From Ascarosepion bandense (lineage: Eukaryota; Mollusca; Cephalopoda; Sepiida; Sepiidae): DNA of 64,000 bases. The stretch covers positions 2,247,501 to 2,311,500 of the forward strand of contig JBBBDQ010000332.1 in assembly GCA_037127315.1 (NCBI GenBank), in the 5' to 3' direction. The position numbers were made by a program, and so were the translations under genes. Below the pieces are notes generated by a model. The model was not told the DNA's origin, made no database searches, and was given only the letters and a program-made list of their open reading frames with translations. Position 1 is the first letter of the stretch, and every line of letters begins with the position of its first letter. Below are positions 22,373 through 32,639 of this stretch, piece after piece.

Positions 22373-22901
22373 GTAGTGTGCAAAAGTATTAGGAAAGGGG
22401 GGATTTTCCTAAAAACTTCACTGAAATTCAAATACAGGGTGAAAAGCTAAGTATATTGCTAATAAATATTGATTATTTAAAACTAGCTGTAAAAGAAATG
22501 TATTAAGAAGTTATATTTAATTTTTCCTAGTTTCTATTAAACAAGTTATTTTTAAACTAATCGATTGAATATCTATGCGATATTTTGAATAAAAAATTGA
22601 TAAATCTAATGTTACTTCGCAAGACACACTTTCGGAACAAATAAAAGCTGCTTGACAGGAGCTACCATTAGATACATTGAAGAAGCTTCTGATGTCAATG
22701 CTTGACAGAATGAAAGCTGTGATCAAAGTAAAGGGCTATTATACTAAATATAAAATTTATTTTGTAACAAGTATTTTTTCTTGTTAAAGTATTTGTTGAG
22801 TAAATTAAATAAAATTACTTAAAATAAATTGTTTATTTTCTGTCAATATGCTTCAGAAAAGATAAAATAGTTCTTGTCCTAATACTTTTGCACAGTACTG
22901 T
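22373..22901. mobile_element. Internally deleted Tc1-like transposon
   Basis: The left terminus gtagtgtgcaaaagtattagg and the right terminus cctaatacttttgcacagtac are inverted. TA sequence flanks the right end. The 3' part of a transposase remains (next entry). Confidence 0.75.
22600..22745 (+). pseudogene. Tc1-like transposase, C-terminal remnant
   Basis: Decodes to a stretch ending in LDTLKKLLMSMLDRMKAVIK then a KGYYTKY-like end, the typical C-terminus of Tc1-family transposases. The DDE catalytic core is deleted and one stop interrupts the remnant. Confidence 0.75.
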
Positions 22902-22951
22902 ATATATATGATAGATTCAATCTATCGATCATTATATCGAAGTCTGTTCAG

Positions 22952-23003
<52 letters not shown>

Positions 23004-23054
23004 GTCTGATTCTGTTCATATCTATCTATCTATTTCATCTGTTCAGATCTGTCA

Positions 23055-23107
<53 letters not shown>
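22952..23107. repeat. (CTAT)n and (TA)n microsatellites
   Basis: CTAT run 22952-23003, a decayed middle, TA run 23055-23107. Confidence 0.95.
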
Positions 23108-23111
<4 letters not shown>

Positions 23112-23343
23112 AGAAAGTAGCTAACCTAGAGAGCCAACGAACCCTTGGTAGGTTCGTGGGCTCTCTAGGTTAGCTACTTTCTTATTTATTTGCTCTAACA
23201 GTGTATTGAGCGCTTGTTCCTACGTGTTGGGTTGCTCGTCTCGGGTTTATTTTTCTTTCAACTTGTACTTTGACTAATGTTCAAGTGCTTAGTTCGTTTC
23301 TTTTTTTGTTTCCATTTTTTTCCCTCCGCGTTTACACTCGTTT
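23106..23343 (+). repeat. Hairpin-headed repeat, relic of a hammerhead unit
   Basis: A nearly perfect hairpin at 23111-23183 (ctaacctagagagccaacga against its complement) heads the repeat. Downstream sequence (tattgagcgcttgttcc ... caagtgcttagttcgtttc) matches 52195-52310. Where the 52.1 kb copy has CTGAAGA, a stem and GAAACC, this copy keeps only GAACCCTTGGTA, so the ribozyme core was lost by deletion. Confidence 0.6.
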
Positions 23344-23355
23344 ATATATATATAT

Positions 23356-25290
23356 ATTTAAATCATTTCACCCCGAGCAAGGCAGAAATGCCACTGATGA
23401 GCGGGGGGCTACATAACTGTATAAAGATTAATTAGAAAAGTGTGAGAAGTACAAACTAGTTAGAAAGGAGCAATAGAATGCTGAGAAAGCAGGTGCGATG
23501 AGAGATACATAGGTGGAGAGAAAGGGAAGGTTATACGGAGGTGGGGAGAGAGCTAGAGTCCAGTGGTTAATAGATGAGTATTGACTTTGCATTTAAATTT
23601 CTGGAGGTTATAGCCGTCAGGAAAGCAAAAATATGGGAGCGAGTTCCACAGGCGGGAAGTGCGAGAGAAGAAGCTGAAGGAGTAGAATTGTCGTCTGCAT
23701 TTGGCTAAACTGACTGTGAATGGGTGGGACCCAGTTGCCAGTCTGGTTTCACGAGTAAACACCTGTTGAGGAGGCACCAGTGACTTAAGTTCGTCCGAGC
23801 AGAAGCCATGAAAGTATTTATAGAACAGACAAAGGGAGGCCACATTTCGACGATGGGGAAGTGGCTGCAGTCGAGCCGCCAGATCAGTACCTATCACATT
23901 ACAGACTCTCCTTTGGAGCCTGTCAAGAACACTGAGGAGAACGGCAGGGGCGCCTGACCATAAATGGCAGCAGTACTCCATGCACGGATGGTTGACTTGT
24001 ATATATGCAGGATGGATTCAGGCGGAAAAACATCCTGGATCGACATAGTGACCCAAACTTCTTAGCAGTAGATTTTGCTATGGATTCAATATAGTGGTTC
24101 CATTTGAGGTCTGGGGAGAGGGTAAGGCCGAGGAGGCGTAGTGTATTGCTCTCAGGGAGAATCGCTTGGTCCATGCTTATGGGAGGCAGGAGAGGTTGCC
24201 TGTGATGGTTGACAGACAACAACTTGGTCTTAGATGAATTGAAGTTGACAAGTCACTTCTTGCCCCAGTTCACCACAGAGTGTAGATCCCGTTCAAGGTC
24301 AGCAGCGAGATTATGTCTGTCCGCCACGACAGTTTTCTTACTGGTGCGGGAGTATATTGTAGTGTCATCTGCGTAGATGCCTACTTGGGACTTGATCTCA
24401 TCTGGGAGGTCGTTGATGAAAATAAGGAAGAGCGTCGGGCCCAGGATAGAGCCCTGTGCTGTAGGATGAAGAGGCACGCCCATTCAGAACGACCTTCATT
24501 TTGTGGTTATTTAAAAAAGATTGGATTAGCAGGCGACCTGTAATACCGTACCTCCGTAGCTTGCATAGGAGGCCAGAGTACCAAACCCTGTCAAAAGCCT
24601 TGGAGATGTCCAGAGCAACCGCGCGAGCCTCGTCAGACTCATCAAGGGCCTGGAGCATATACTCCGTTACGGTTGTTAGCAAGTCGGCCGTGGACCTGGC
24701 AAAGCAGAAGCCATATTGCCTGTCAGAGAAGAGTTTGTGGGCAGTGAGATGTTGGACTATTTCAGCATTGATTATGGCCTCGAATACTTTCCCGAATATT
24801 GGTAGAAGACTGATAGCCCGATAGTTGGATACGTCCGAGGGTTCACCACAATTCTTAAATACAGGAACGACCGAAGAGAACTTCCAGCATGCAGGAAAGC
24901 AGGAAGCAGAAAGGCAGTAGTTAAACAGTTTAGAGAGGACAGGGAAATTTAAGGAGCACACCTCTTAAGGACTATCACCGGGATTCCATCGTCTCCACTC
25001 GCCTTATGGGGATCGAGTTTTGAAATCACTCCGGATACTACTGTGGGGGTAATATATACGTCGTGTAGTTTGGCCTCAGTTCTAATAGGGAAGTCGGGTG
25101 GGTGTACTCCGGACGAGTCAAATGTGAAGTTGGATGAGAATCTGCGGGAAAAGCACTCAGCTCTGTCCGCAGAGGACGTGAGAACCTCAAATTCATGGAT
25201 TAAAGGAGGTATTGAGGATTTCTTATTGTTCAGCACTCGTTTGCAAATCCTCCAAATGCCTGTAATCAGATCAGGGACCATAACGCCACT
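23356..25290 (-). mobile_element. APE-type LINE (CR1/Jockey-like), 5'-truncated
   Basis: About 1.9 kb on the minus strand, ending in the standard tail (complement of tttaaatcatttcaccccgag at the plus-strand left edge). It contains most of the RT and the C-terminal region. The endonuclease is missing. It starts near 25290. Confidence 0.9.
23553..25281 (-). pseudogene. Reverse transcriptase of APE-type LINE
   Basis: Frames joined by shifts near 24955, 24450 and 24220 show: SKLDPHKASGDDGIPVIVLK (RT start), SNYRAISLLPIFGKVFE, ALDISKAFDRVWYSGL (first catalytic Asp), [18 protein letters not shown], and [12 protein letters not shown] with the catalytic YADD at about 24362-24380. Then come LRLLGLTLSPDLKWNHYI and the C-terminal RTSRLWNSLP and YNLQKFKCKVNTHLL. 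Each catalytic motif survives but the frame is broken at least three times, so no functional protein is expected. Confidence 0.88.
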
Positions 25291-25374
25291 GTTTTGTCAC
25301 TGTCTTCGGCCATCCGCCACGGTAGGGATGGACTTGTATTTTCAATTTAATGCTCTTTATTGTTAATAAATTAA

Positions 25375-25619
25375 ATGTTCTATGTTTCTGTGTTTTAATA
25401 TTTATTCTTTGATAATGGTTTATGTGAGCCGAAAGCTTAGACCCGATAAAAAAATCAACAATTATTGTGATTTTTTGTTGTCTTTCAACGATATCACCAT
25501 CAAGTATATCAGACGGTACGAACGGATCCTACACAAAATTAATAGACAAAACTTGTCTATATTATTCAATGAAACCTGCATTAATGAAAAAATGCTGCCA
25601 AAATACACACAATTTAAAT

Positions 25620-25640
<21 letters not shown>
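25375..25640 (+). mobile_element. Penelope-like 5' unit: TTGATAA...GAAA head plus N-terminal peptide
   Basis: The head holds TTGATAATGG, a short stem and AGCCGAAAGC, a hammerhead-like layout with U3-A8. It is followed by an open frame with FLLSFNDITIKYIRRYERIL, NRQNLSILFNETCINEKML and LPKYT. The frame then runs into (TA)n at 25621. The same two peptide blocks occur at 26800-27085. I infer the 5' end of a Penelope-like element in which a ribozyme precedes the ORF; the reverse transcriptase itself is absent. Confidence 0.55.

Positions 25641-25655
<15 letters not shown>
25621..25655. repeat. (TA)n microsatellite
   Basis: TA run directly after the LPKYTQFKL-encoding fragment. Confidence 0.95.
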
Positions 25656-25657
<2 letters not shown>

Positions 25658-25849
25658 TGCTATCGCGTGCGATTGAACACTATAGAGAGGAAAAAATTTC
25701 GTAAACAGCTTTACGCTATGTTCTCTAGTTACAGTGTAGAAAGCACATTCGAATGGACTACTAGGTAGAACAGTCTCACTGCTGGTGCTATTAACATTTC
25801 ATAAAAACATTACACGCTATGAAATCGTCCCTTTCTTTACAGGCGCCAA

Positions 25850-25950
25850 TGATGTGGGAGGCGAATATCCGACTGCTGTCAAATCGATTGGGTTTCAGTC
25901 CTGGCTTGGGCCCAGGCCTCTCTGCCGATGATTTATATATATGGTTAAAT
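25850..25950 (+). mobile_element. TA-tailed SINE fragment
   Basis: Contains a B-box-like gggtttcagtcctggcttg as in the SINE at 55393 and ends near a short TA run. The A-box side is decayed. Confidence 0.45.
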
Positions 25951-26170
25951 AAATTGCACACATTATGTTTGCCTTTTTTTAATAATGTTTGTTCGTACTC
26001 AAGCTATATTTTTCGTGTATTATAAATGAAAGATGTAAGAAATGCGCTGTAATGTTTACAATTGATTTTTTTTTTAATTTCTCGATGTTCCTAATACTTT
26101 CAATCTGTTTCCGAGAATATTATCAAGAGTGTAATTTGTTGTAACAAAACATAACCGCAGAACAGTGTTG

Positions 26171-26171
<1 letters not shown>

Positions 26172-26254
<83 letters not shown>
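26172..26254. repeat. (TA)n(GT)n microsatellite
   Basis: TA run 26172-26209, GT run 26210-26254. Confidence 0.95.
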
Positions 26255-26256
<2 letters not shown>

Positions 26257-26320
26257 TTGGGCAGCAATGAAACTTTAATGAAGCTTGTATAAAGAGGGAT
26301 TGCTGTCCAAATACATAATT
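26255..26320 (+). mobile_element. Penelope-like N-terminal fragment ending at (TA)n
   Basis: Decodes to NFNEACIKRDCCPNT then a stop. It is aligned with NETCIKQRLLPKYT at 3964 and NETCINEKMLPKYT at 25612, and is again followed at once by TA. Confidence 0.5.

Positions 26321-26382
<62 letters not shown>
26320..26382. repeat. (TA)n microsatellite
   Basis: TA run with one TTTA break. Confidence 0.95.
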
Positions 26383-26388
<6 letters not shown>

Positions 26389-26543
26389 ATATATGTATAT
26401 ATCCGAGTGAATAAGGGACGAATAAAAAAAAAATTTACAACGTCCAAAACATTAATTTAAAACACTGCTTGATATATAATATATAGAGCTGTGAATATTT
26501 ATTATAAAATATATTTTAGAAAAGGTACAAATTTTTTAAATAT

Positions 26544-26599
26544 CCACTACAAATCGTACATTTGTTTCGACATTGAAACTACAATGTCTCATCAGTTGG
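26544..26599 (-). ncRNA. Hammerhead ribozyme, type I-like
   Basis: Minus strand: CTGATGA, then stem II GACATTG/CAATGTC (7 bp, TAGTTT loop), then GAAAC. Stem III is CAAAT/GATTTG-like, then UA at the predicted cleavage site. Stem I is weak here (A-G mismatch next to the core, then short pairing with GTGG). All core residues are present. Confidence 0.65.
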
Positions 26600-26619
26600 T
26601 GTGGACAGGAATGGACACA

Positions 26620-26675
26620 CCACCTGATGAGACACTGTAGTTTCAATGTCGAAACAAATGTACAATTTGTAGTGG
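26620..26675 (+). ncRNA. Hammerhead ribozyme, type I-like
   Basis: Plus strand: stem I CCAC/GTGG (26620-26623 with 26672-26675), core CTGATGA at 26624-26630, stem II GACACTG/CAATGTC with one mismatch, GAAA at 26651-26654. Stem III is ACAAAT/ATTTGT (6 bp), U at 26670 and A at 26671 as the predicted cleavage position. Core and all three stems are present, so self-cleavage is plausible. Hammerheads of this type are known from Penelope-like elements and animal retrozymes. Confidence 0.75.
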
Positions 26676-26712
26676 ATATTTAAAAAATTTGGACATGTTC
26701 GAAAATATAATT

Positions 26713-26717
<5 letters not shown>

Positions 26718-26793
<76 letters not shown>
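26718..26793. repeat. (TA)n(GT)n microsatellite
   Basis: TA run 26718-26754, GT run 26755-26793. Confidence 0.95.
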
Positions 26794-26796
<3 letters not shown>

Positions 26797-26819
26797 TCTA
26801 CTTTAGCAACACAGTTTTG

Positions 26820-27090
26820 CAGTTATTATTTGTTACTAAAGCTTACAACCCTGAAGATGATCTTGGAAGGAGATTGCAAGTACTGGAAACATCGAGAAAT
26901 TGAAATGGAAAAAAAAATCAACTGTAAAATTTACAGCACATTTCTTACATCTTTCAATTATAATACACGAAAGATAATTCGTGAATACGCCAGGTTTTTT
27001 TAAAAAATTAGCAGATGTAATGTTTGCAGTTTATTTAATCTCATATGCCTAAAAGCGAATTTGCTGCCTAAATAAAAGAATGTTATAATA
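26820..27090 (+). mobile_element. Penelope-like 5' unit
   Basis: Begins with ccctgaagatgatcttggaag and gtactggaaacatcgagaaa, possibly a decayed ribozyme head. It then encodes STFLTSFNYNTRKIIREYAR and, after a break, NVCSLFNLICLKANLLPK. Both blocks align with those at 25460-25620. No TA run follows, unlike the other copies. Confidence 0.55.
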
Positions 27091-27284
27091 TTCATAGAGA
27101 GAAATAAAATCACACTTTGGGTCAACCTGTAATATCGCATTCAAGCACTCGTAAATGTGACGTAGGCTGGAATTGTCATCCCAAGCTATTGTTATATTAA
27201 ATAAGAATTTTATCTTTGGTAATATTCTAAACTTTCCAGGAATTATCGTTTAACAAATCTTCAATATGATATGGAATGCCAGTC

Positions 27285-27450
27285 TCTACACAGATAAAGA
27301 GATAGTGATATCGTTCGACTGAGGAATGTCCTTAGACACAAAGAAAAGGTTGCTGAGTTTTCATATAATATCCAATCTCCTTTATGGAGGTGAGTACTTA
27401 AGAATTTCCCTGAGAGATGTAGAAATGATTGATGCTTCCATATATGACCC
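27285..27450 (+). pseudogene. RTE-type LINE relic
   Basis: Encodes MSLDTKKRLLSF, then NLLYGGEYLRIS-like, the RTE block before the C-terminal domain. Strongly decayed. Confidence 0.5.
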
Positions 27451-27464
27451 GGTGCTTTTGCTGT

Positions 27465-27690
27465 ATATCTAAAGATTCTTGATAAAATCCAAAGAAAAAT
27501 CAGTAATATTACTGGTTCTAACTTGGCGCCATGGCTTTAGTCATTTTCTCACAGCCGTAATGTGCAATTTTATGGTGATTGTTCTAATGTGTTTCTTTCT
27601 TGATAGTTGTTCCGATGGAGTCTTCCAGGCTTTGAGATTTCACTCGCCCGATCGATTCAGTCGATTAAAAACATAATTGGGTGATTAAAG
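27465..27690 (+). pseudogene. APE-type LINE C-terminal relic
   Basis: KILDKIQRKISNITGSNLAP aligns with the LDRLQRRVCNVIG-like block of the copy at 23.9 kb, followed by an SRNV-like stretch. Frames shift repeatedly. Confidence 0.55.
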
Positions 27691-28589
27691 TTTATTGCTT
27701 GATGCGCCCGCGGTTGATTAAAAATCTCGCAATGAAACGTGTCCCTTCAAATATAGAGAAAGGAAATCTGATTCCTTTTACAAACCAAAAGTATGCCATT
27801 GAAGATTCACAAGTTACTTAGAATGACCTACAATGATATTATTGAACTCTTTGGTCTCGATTTTATTGTCCCGCTTAGTGTAAACATTCGTTTAATTAGT
27901 GCTTTCAAAGTGGAGCCAACATGTCTCTGTCGCCCGGTTTAAAGACGATCACAGATTTTTAGAAACTCATTTGGGAAAATATTATTCTTGACTCAACATC
28001 TATATTTCCTCTCTGCTTATGAAAAGTAAAAACGAACATTTGAAAGAAAGAAAAAAAAAATACGCATACTTCTTTCAACCACGCACCGAAAAACAAATTA
28101 TACAAGTAAGTAATTTTTTTAAAGAAAATCGTTGAGAAAACCAGATTTGTTATTTTTTATCATCTATGAGATGGAGGTTGTAGTCAAACAGAAGAGAGAA
28201 ACTACAAGTTTAGGTACCTCCACTCAATTGCCAAAAAAAAAACAAAAAAAAAACAGCATATCATGATGTTAAAAGGGCTCAAATCTAATAAAAACAAAGT
28301 TTTATCATCAAAATGTCTATGCTCTTATTTAGAGGAAAGATCAAGTTTGTTGTTATCATTTAAAAAAAATTAAATCCTTTCTAACACGTTAGAAATTTTA
28401 ATTAAAATTACATTTTTGTTTTACTGTCAGCAATTCTAGCTATGTCTACGTAAGGCGTAGGAAAATGGAGTCGGTCGAGTAAAATAATTTGGGGGCAAGT
28501 AAATTTTGCCTAGCTCGAGTCTTTTTTATGGTTTCTGAATTTTCTGAATTTAAACACAGTGCAAGATTGGCGGGCAGGTCTCACTAATT
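27691..28589. other. No recognisable gene
   Basis: AT-rich, low-copy sequence. Parts of 27700-27850 may continue the decayed LINE, but I cannot support it. Confidence 0.55.
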
Positions 28590-28852
28590 CATAGTTGAGT
28601 TGGCCAGATGTAACCATTATTTCTTTTCTTGCCCTTCTTGCTCGCGGCTATATTCTTTCCAGCCAATATTGATCTTCAAAAATTTAAATGTAAATTGTTA
28701 CCTACTGTTCTCTTAATTGCTCTTGTATTGTTCTCATTCCCTAATAATGTTTCTGATTTGTTTTTTCTTATTCTTTCACACTCAGTAACCCATTGTGTTT
28801 TAGTGGCTCTGCTGTCTTGAAGAAGTTGAAATGATTGTTTTAAAAGCGACAG
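28590..28852 (+). mobile_element. APE-type LINE 3' end, divergent
   Basis: Encodes NIDLQKFKCKL-like residues and ends with agtggctctgctgtcttgaa ... gttgaaatgattg, a diverged form of the usual tail. Confidence 0.6.
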
Positions 28853-28854
28853 AT

Positions 28855-29200
28855 CTGTATTTCTACCTACGTATAATGAAATATTCTCGATGGAAGAGAT
28901 GAGCAATGAGGTGTCCTTAAAGAAAATAGGAAGAACAAGGAATGAAATAATTGCTACCAGACAGAGACTGCTAAAACTTCTTAGAAACATAACGAGGAAA
29001 GACGAGCTGGAAAAGTTAACTCACACAGGACATACTGAAAGCGAGAAAAAGTAAGGATACCGTCAATATCTTACTTAGTCGGTTTGTTCGGAAGGCTATT
29101 AGAACAAAGACAAAGATAGTTATTAAAAGGTGAAAAGTTGCTTGAAACAATGACTGACAGGAAGTTGTGGAGTTCCATGATTGCCTGTGACGTAAAATAA
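28855..29200 (+). pseudogene. RTE-type LINE, C-terminal relic
   Basis: Shifted frames give EEMSNEVSLKKIGRTRNEII-like, RQRLLKLLRNITRKDELEKL and LTHTGHTES-like segments, then MTDRKLWSSMIA near 29150, all RTE C-terminal blocks. Confidence 0.7.
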
Positions 29201-29739
29201 CTGAAATACCCATAAAAATAATCATTTTAAGTTATTAACACTTTAACACCTACTAACCAATTTGAGAATAACAGGCATTTATAGTTTATTAACCCAAGAA
29301 CACTAATCATATATATGTAGTACTCAGCGCAAATGACGCCATTTTAATTACTATTTAATTAACGTTTTAGTACCTGATTTTTTTACCTAAATAACATGTT
29401 TTTCAGTTCCTATTAATGTTACTTCAAATACAAATTTTGAACTGTCTGCATGTAAAATATTTCAAATAAAGTTTTATATTTAATATTTTTTTGATACTTT
29501 CAAAATCGGATATGATATACCCAGGGTTAGTAGTGGTGTAACTTTAATTGATGGTTAGTGTTCCAGGATTAATAAGGAAGAATATGTAATTATTTGGTCA
29601 CTTATAATTAATTATACTAATTTTTACTATTATTGTAATTACCTTATATAATTTCGTTTTAGTCTACTTCATGTATAATTTGAGCCTTGAATGTCTTCTG
29701 TGCAAAACATGACTTTCATCATATAACTCGTGCAAACGG
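29201..29739. other. No recognisable gene
   Basis: AT-rich sequence with no repeat family or frame that I can identify. Confidence 0.6.
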
Positions 29740-30000
29740 AAAGAAGGGACCAAACATTAACTGAAAGAAGACAGAATGCTTTGTCGTTAGCAAAGTCAAG
29801 AGCACAAAATGCAAATTACAAGTCAGAGTATCAAAATCAAACAAATAAAAAAAAATTAAACTTCTAGGAAGTTTTTTTTAGCAGAGAACGATTGTGACAC
29901 TGAAATCCGGAAACGAATTCGGATAACCAAAGGTGCTTTCAAAAGCTAAGCAGAGTATAAAGAAACAGAACAAAAAAAAATCGTTAGAAATGAAGGAAAA
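29740..30000 (+). pseudogene. RTE-type LINE relic
   Basis: Encodes ECFVVSKVKSTKCKLQVRVS-like, then CDTEIRKRIRITKGAFKS near 29905, matching the CETEIRRRIGMAKEAFQK block of the copy at 60.1 kb. Confidence 0.7.
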
Positions 30001-30002
30001 AA

Positions 30003-30093
30003 TGCCGAACGTACGATCACCGAAGGTATTCAACGTCGACTCTGGTTAGTATCTAGATAGGTGACTGCCTGGAAATACCATGTGCTGTAAGCT
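30003..30093 (+). repeat. 5S rRNA-derived sequence
   Basis: Resembles the 3' three-quarters of animal 5S rRNA: acgatcaccgaaggtattca, then tggttagtatctagatagg, gtgactgcctggaaatacc and atgtgctgtaagctt. Internal control elements are mutated, so an active 5S gene is unlikely. It lies just upstream of the four-unit VNTR element. Confidence 0.75.
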
Positions 30094-30110
30094 TGGATAT
30101 GTGGTTGGCG

Positions 30111-30746
30111 TTAATTGGAGTAGATAGACTAAACTATCGCCCGGTTCACACTCCACCCACGTCTATTGAACAGGTGAAGAGGCTCATGCCTTGTTCCCTG
30201 TTTAGGATGTGGTTTTCGGCTTTCTCTCTTTCAATCTTTTCACTCTTTTCTTTTTTATTTTTTTCAATTGGAATAGATAGACTAAACTATTGCCCAGTTC
30301 ACACTCCACCCACGTCTATTGAACAGGTGAAGAGGCTCATCCCTTGTTCCCTGTTTAGGATGTGGTTTCCGGTTTTCTCTTTTCCAATCTTTTCACTCTT
30401 TTTTTTTTCAATTGGAGTAGATAGACTAAACTATTTCCCGGTTCACACTCCACCCACGTCTATTGAACAGTTGAAGAGGCTCATCCCTTGTTCCCTGTTT
30501 AGGATGTGGTTTCCGGTTTTCTCTTTTCCAATCTTTTCACTCTTTTTTTTTCAATTGGAGTAGATAGACTAAACTATTTCCCGGTTCACACTCCACCCAC
30601 GTCTATTGAACAGGTGAAGAGGCTCATCCCTTTTTCCCTGTTTAGGATGTGGTTTCCGGCTTTCTCTTCTTCAATCTTTTTACTCTCACGTAGCCCCCTC
30701 GCATCAGTAACGTTACCGCCTTGCTCGGGGTGATATGATTAAAAAA
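30111..30746 (+). mobile_element. VNTR element, four units plus LINE-type tail
   Basis: Units start aattggagtagatagacta at 30113, and after 153, 144 and 143 bp. The 3' tail gtagccccctcgcatcagt ... gctcggggtgatatgatta is that of the APE-type LINE. Its frame encodes repeated VDRLNYxPVHTPPTSIEQ, but the frame is not conserved across elements. Confidence 0.9.
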
Positions 30747-31138
30747 AACGATAATGGCTCCGAATTGTTAATAGAATAGCCAAATTTCAATTTATTTTCG
30801 GTTTTTTGTATCCACTCGCGCGCAAATGTACTTGAGAAACGTATGAACCCACCTCTTTTTACCAGATATTTTCTAATAAAGGATTTATATAAACCGCATA
30901 GCAATTTTGAATTTTTCAGAAACTTCTAATTAATAATGGGTTTTCATTTTATTTTTGTTAATCAATACCGTTTATTTGTTAGGTATTTATGGGTGAAATG
31001 TATTGAGAGTGATCTCTACTCTTTTCAAAAGACTGGGGATAAAAAAATTATGAATTACTAGAGACGAAAGAATTATCATAAAGATTGTGGGAGATTAATT
31101 ACGGTCAATTAATTCCTTTCAATATTCGCTTCATTCCT
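30747..31138. other. No recognisable gene
   Basis: AT-rich low-copy sequence. Confidence 0.6.
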
Positions 31139-31505
31139 TCCTTGTAAAGAAAGAAAGAAAGAAAGAAAATGAAAGAAAAAACAAAGAAAGTTTGAACGAG
31201 AGCTTTAATGAAAGAACGAAAAAAAAAGGAAGAACGAAAATGAAAACCAGATATCCAGAAAGAAATAAATAAAGAAAGAAAAGTCAAAAAATTCTCAAAA
31301 AGCCCCAAAAGAAGAAAAAAAAGTCCGAAAGAAAGAAAGAAAGAAAGTCCAAAAGAAAGCAAGAAAGAAAAAAGCTTAGAAGCTAGAAAGAAAAAACGTT
31401 AGAAAGAAAGCTAAAAAGAAAGAAAACCCGAAAGAAAAAAAGCTCCAATAAAACCCGAACGAAAAAAAAAAAAAAAAGACTGAAAAGAATAAAGAAAGAA
31501 AGAAT
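31139..31505. repeat. (GAAA)n-rich purine tract
   Basis: Imperfect GAAA repeats with CC interruptions; similar in character to the tract at 18-20 kb but shorter. Confidence 0.9.
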
Positions 31506-32050
31506 AATACTACTGCTGCTGAAAATAAGTGATTAAGCTTGTTTTGAATGTGTCCTCTGTGATTTCACGGTAATATATGAGATCTCGTTTCTTGTGAAAC
31601 TGCTGGTAAGAAAATGAAAAAAAAAAGGGAGATAATTGGGTATTAAATAGCAATGCAAATCAATGTGCTGTTATTCAAACAGTCATTTCAGTATTTGTTG
31701 AACGATCAGGATGCTTAATTATTTAAGAACATTTTTTATATATAGTCCTCCTCCCAGCAAACATTTATTTCATTTGTTCGGCTATTTATTATTCATTGAG
31801 GTCAGGTTTAAAAATGGCGACCAGAAGTTTTTATCCATTTTTTTTATCTCCTTCGATTAGAGAGTTCTCTCCGCAAAGGGAATCATGTCGCTTTCTGACT
31901 CTTTTTTTACTGTAGTGTTTTAAAGAATTTAATCATATTTAACAAGTTTCGATTTTCATTTATTTATATTTTTAAGCGTTTTATTATATATACTTTGATT
32001 TTTTTTCTCTTATATGCATCCACGGTCCCCCTTGCGGACGAACGCACAGA
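31506..32050. other. No recognisable gene
   Basis: AT-rich low-copy sequence leading to a CA microsatellite. Confidence 0.6.
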
Positions 32051-32066
32051 CAAACACACACACACG

Positions 32067-32105
<39 letters not shown>
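32051..32105. repeat. (CA)n microsatellite
   Basis: CA run with CG interruptions. Confidence 0.95.
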
Positions 32106-32108
<3 letters not shown>

Positions 32109-32193
32109 CCTACACATAGATCCAAAAACACAACAGCATACACAGACTTCTCATCATATCGCGAGTTTTCTTTTTTTCCCTTCAACACGTAAG

Positions 32194-32502
32194 CGATCAT
32201 CAGTTGAGTGCCATACGTGAAACACGCTTGGGCGATTATGTCTCTTTCGAGACATTACTGACTGGGCAGAAAATTATCCCGCAGTAGGTTGTCATTGCTT
32301 TCTGCGGTAGATTGGTTGTCAGCCTAGGCTATAGAACCCAATCTGTCCTGCTATTTAACCCATAACTGGAAGGAAGAGACGGATTAATACCTTTCCCAAG
32401 GGTATCTGTGCGTAAGTGAATGCAGTGGATTCAACTGGAATTCGAACTCGGCTCCCCGATTTCTCGTTCCGAGACAATATCCATTGCACCATAACGCACA
32501 TC
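32194..32502 (-). mobile_element. tRNA-derived SINE, full length
   Basis: Minus strand: ggatgtgcgttatggtgcaa (A-box region), gagttcgaattcc B box, conserved body, and the cacgtatggcactcaactg end. Confidence 0.9.
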
Positions 32503-32639
32503 CAGCGATCATGATCTCGCTAAAAATTTTGTCATTTGTATTAGAACCTTGAATAAGTTCTCACTGATTTTTCATGAAAAGTAATGTTTTATCTACAAGA
32601 ATCAGTAAGAAACATGTCACTGAAAGTATTGTTCATTGC

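Larger units (their letters stand above)
26500..26700. repeat. Palindromic unit holding two opposed hammerhead ribozymes
   Basis: The arms at about 26530-26600 and 26617-26690 are inverted complements with only a few differences, around a short unique centre (gtggacaggaatgg). Each arm carries a hammerhead motif, one per strand (next two entries). Confidence 0.8.

Noticed and set aside
30003..30093. An active 5S rRNA gene
   Set aside because: Several changes in the internal control region and no complete 5' quarter; embedded among retroelement fragments.
32014..32220. Histidine/threonine-rich small protein
   Set aside because: Translation of a (CA)n microsatellite.
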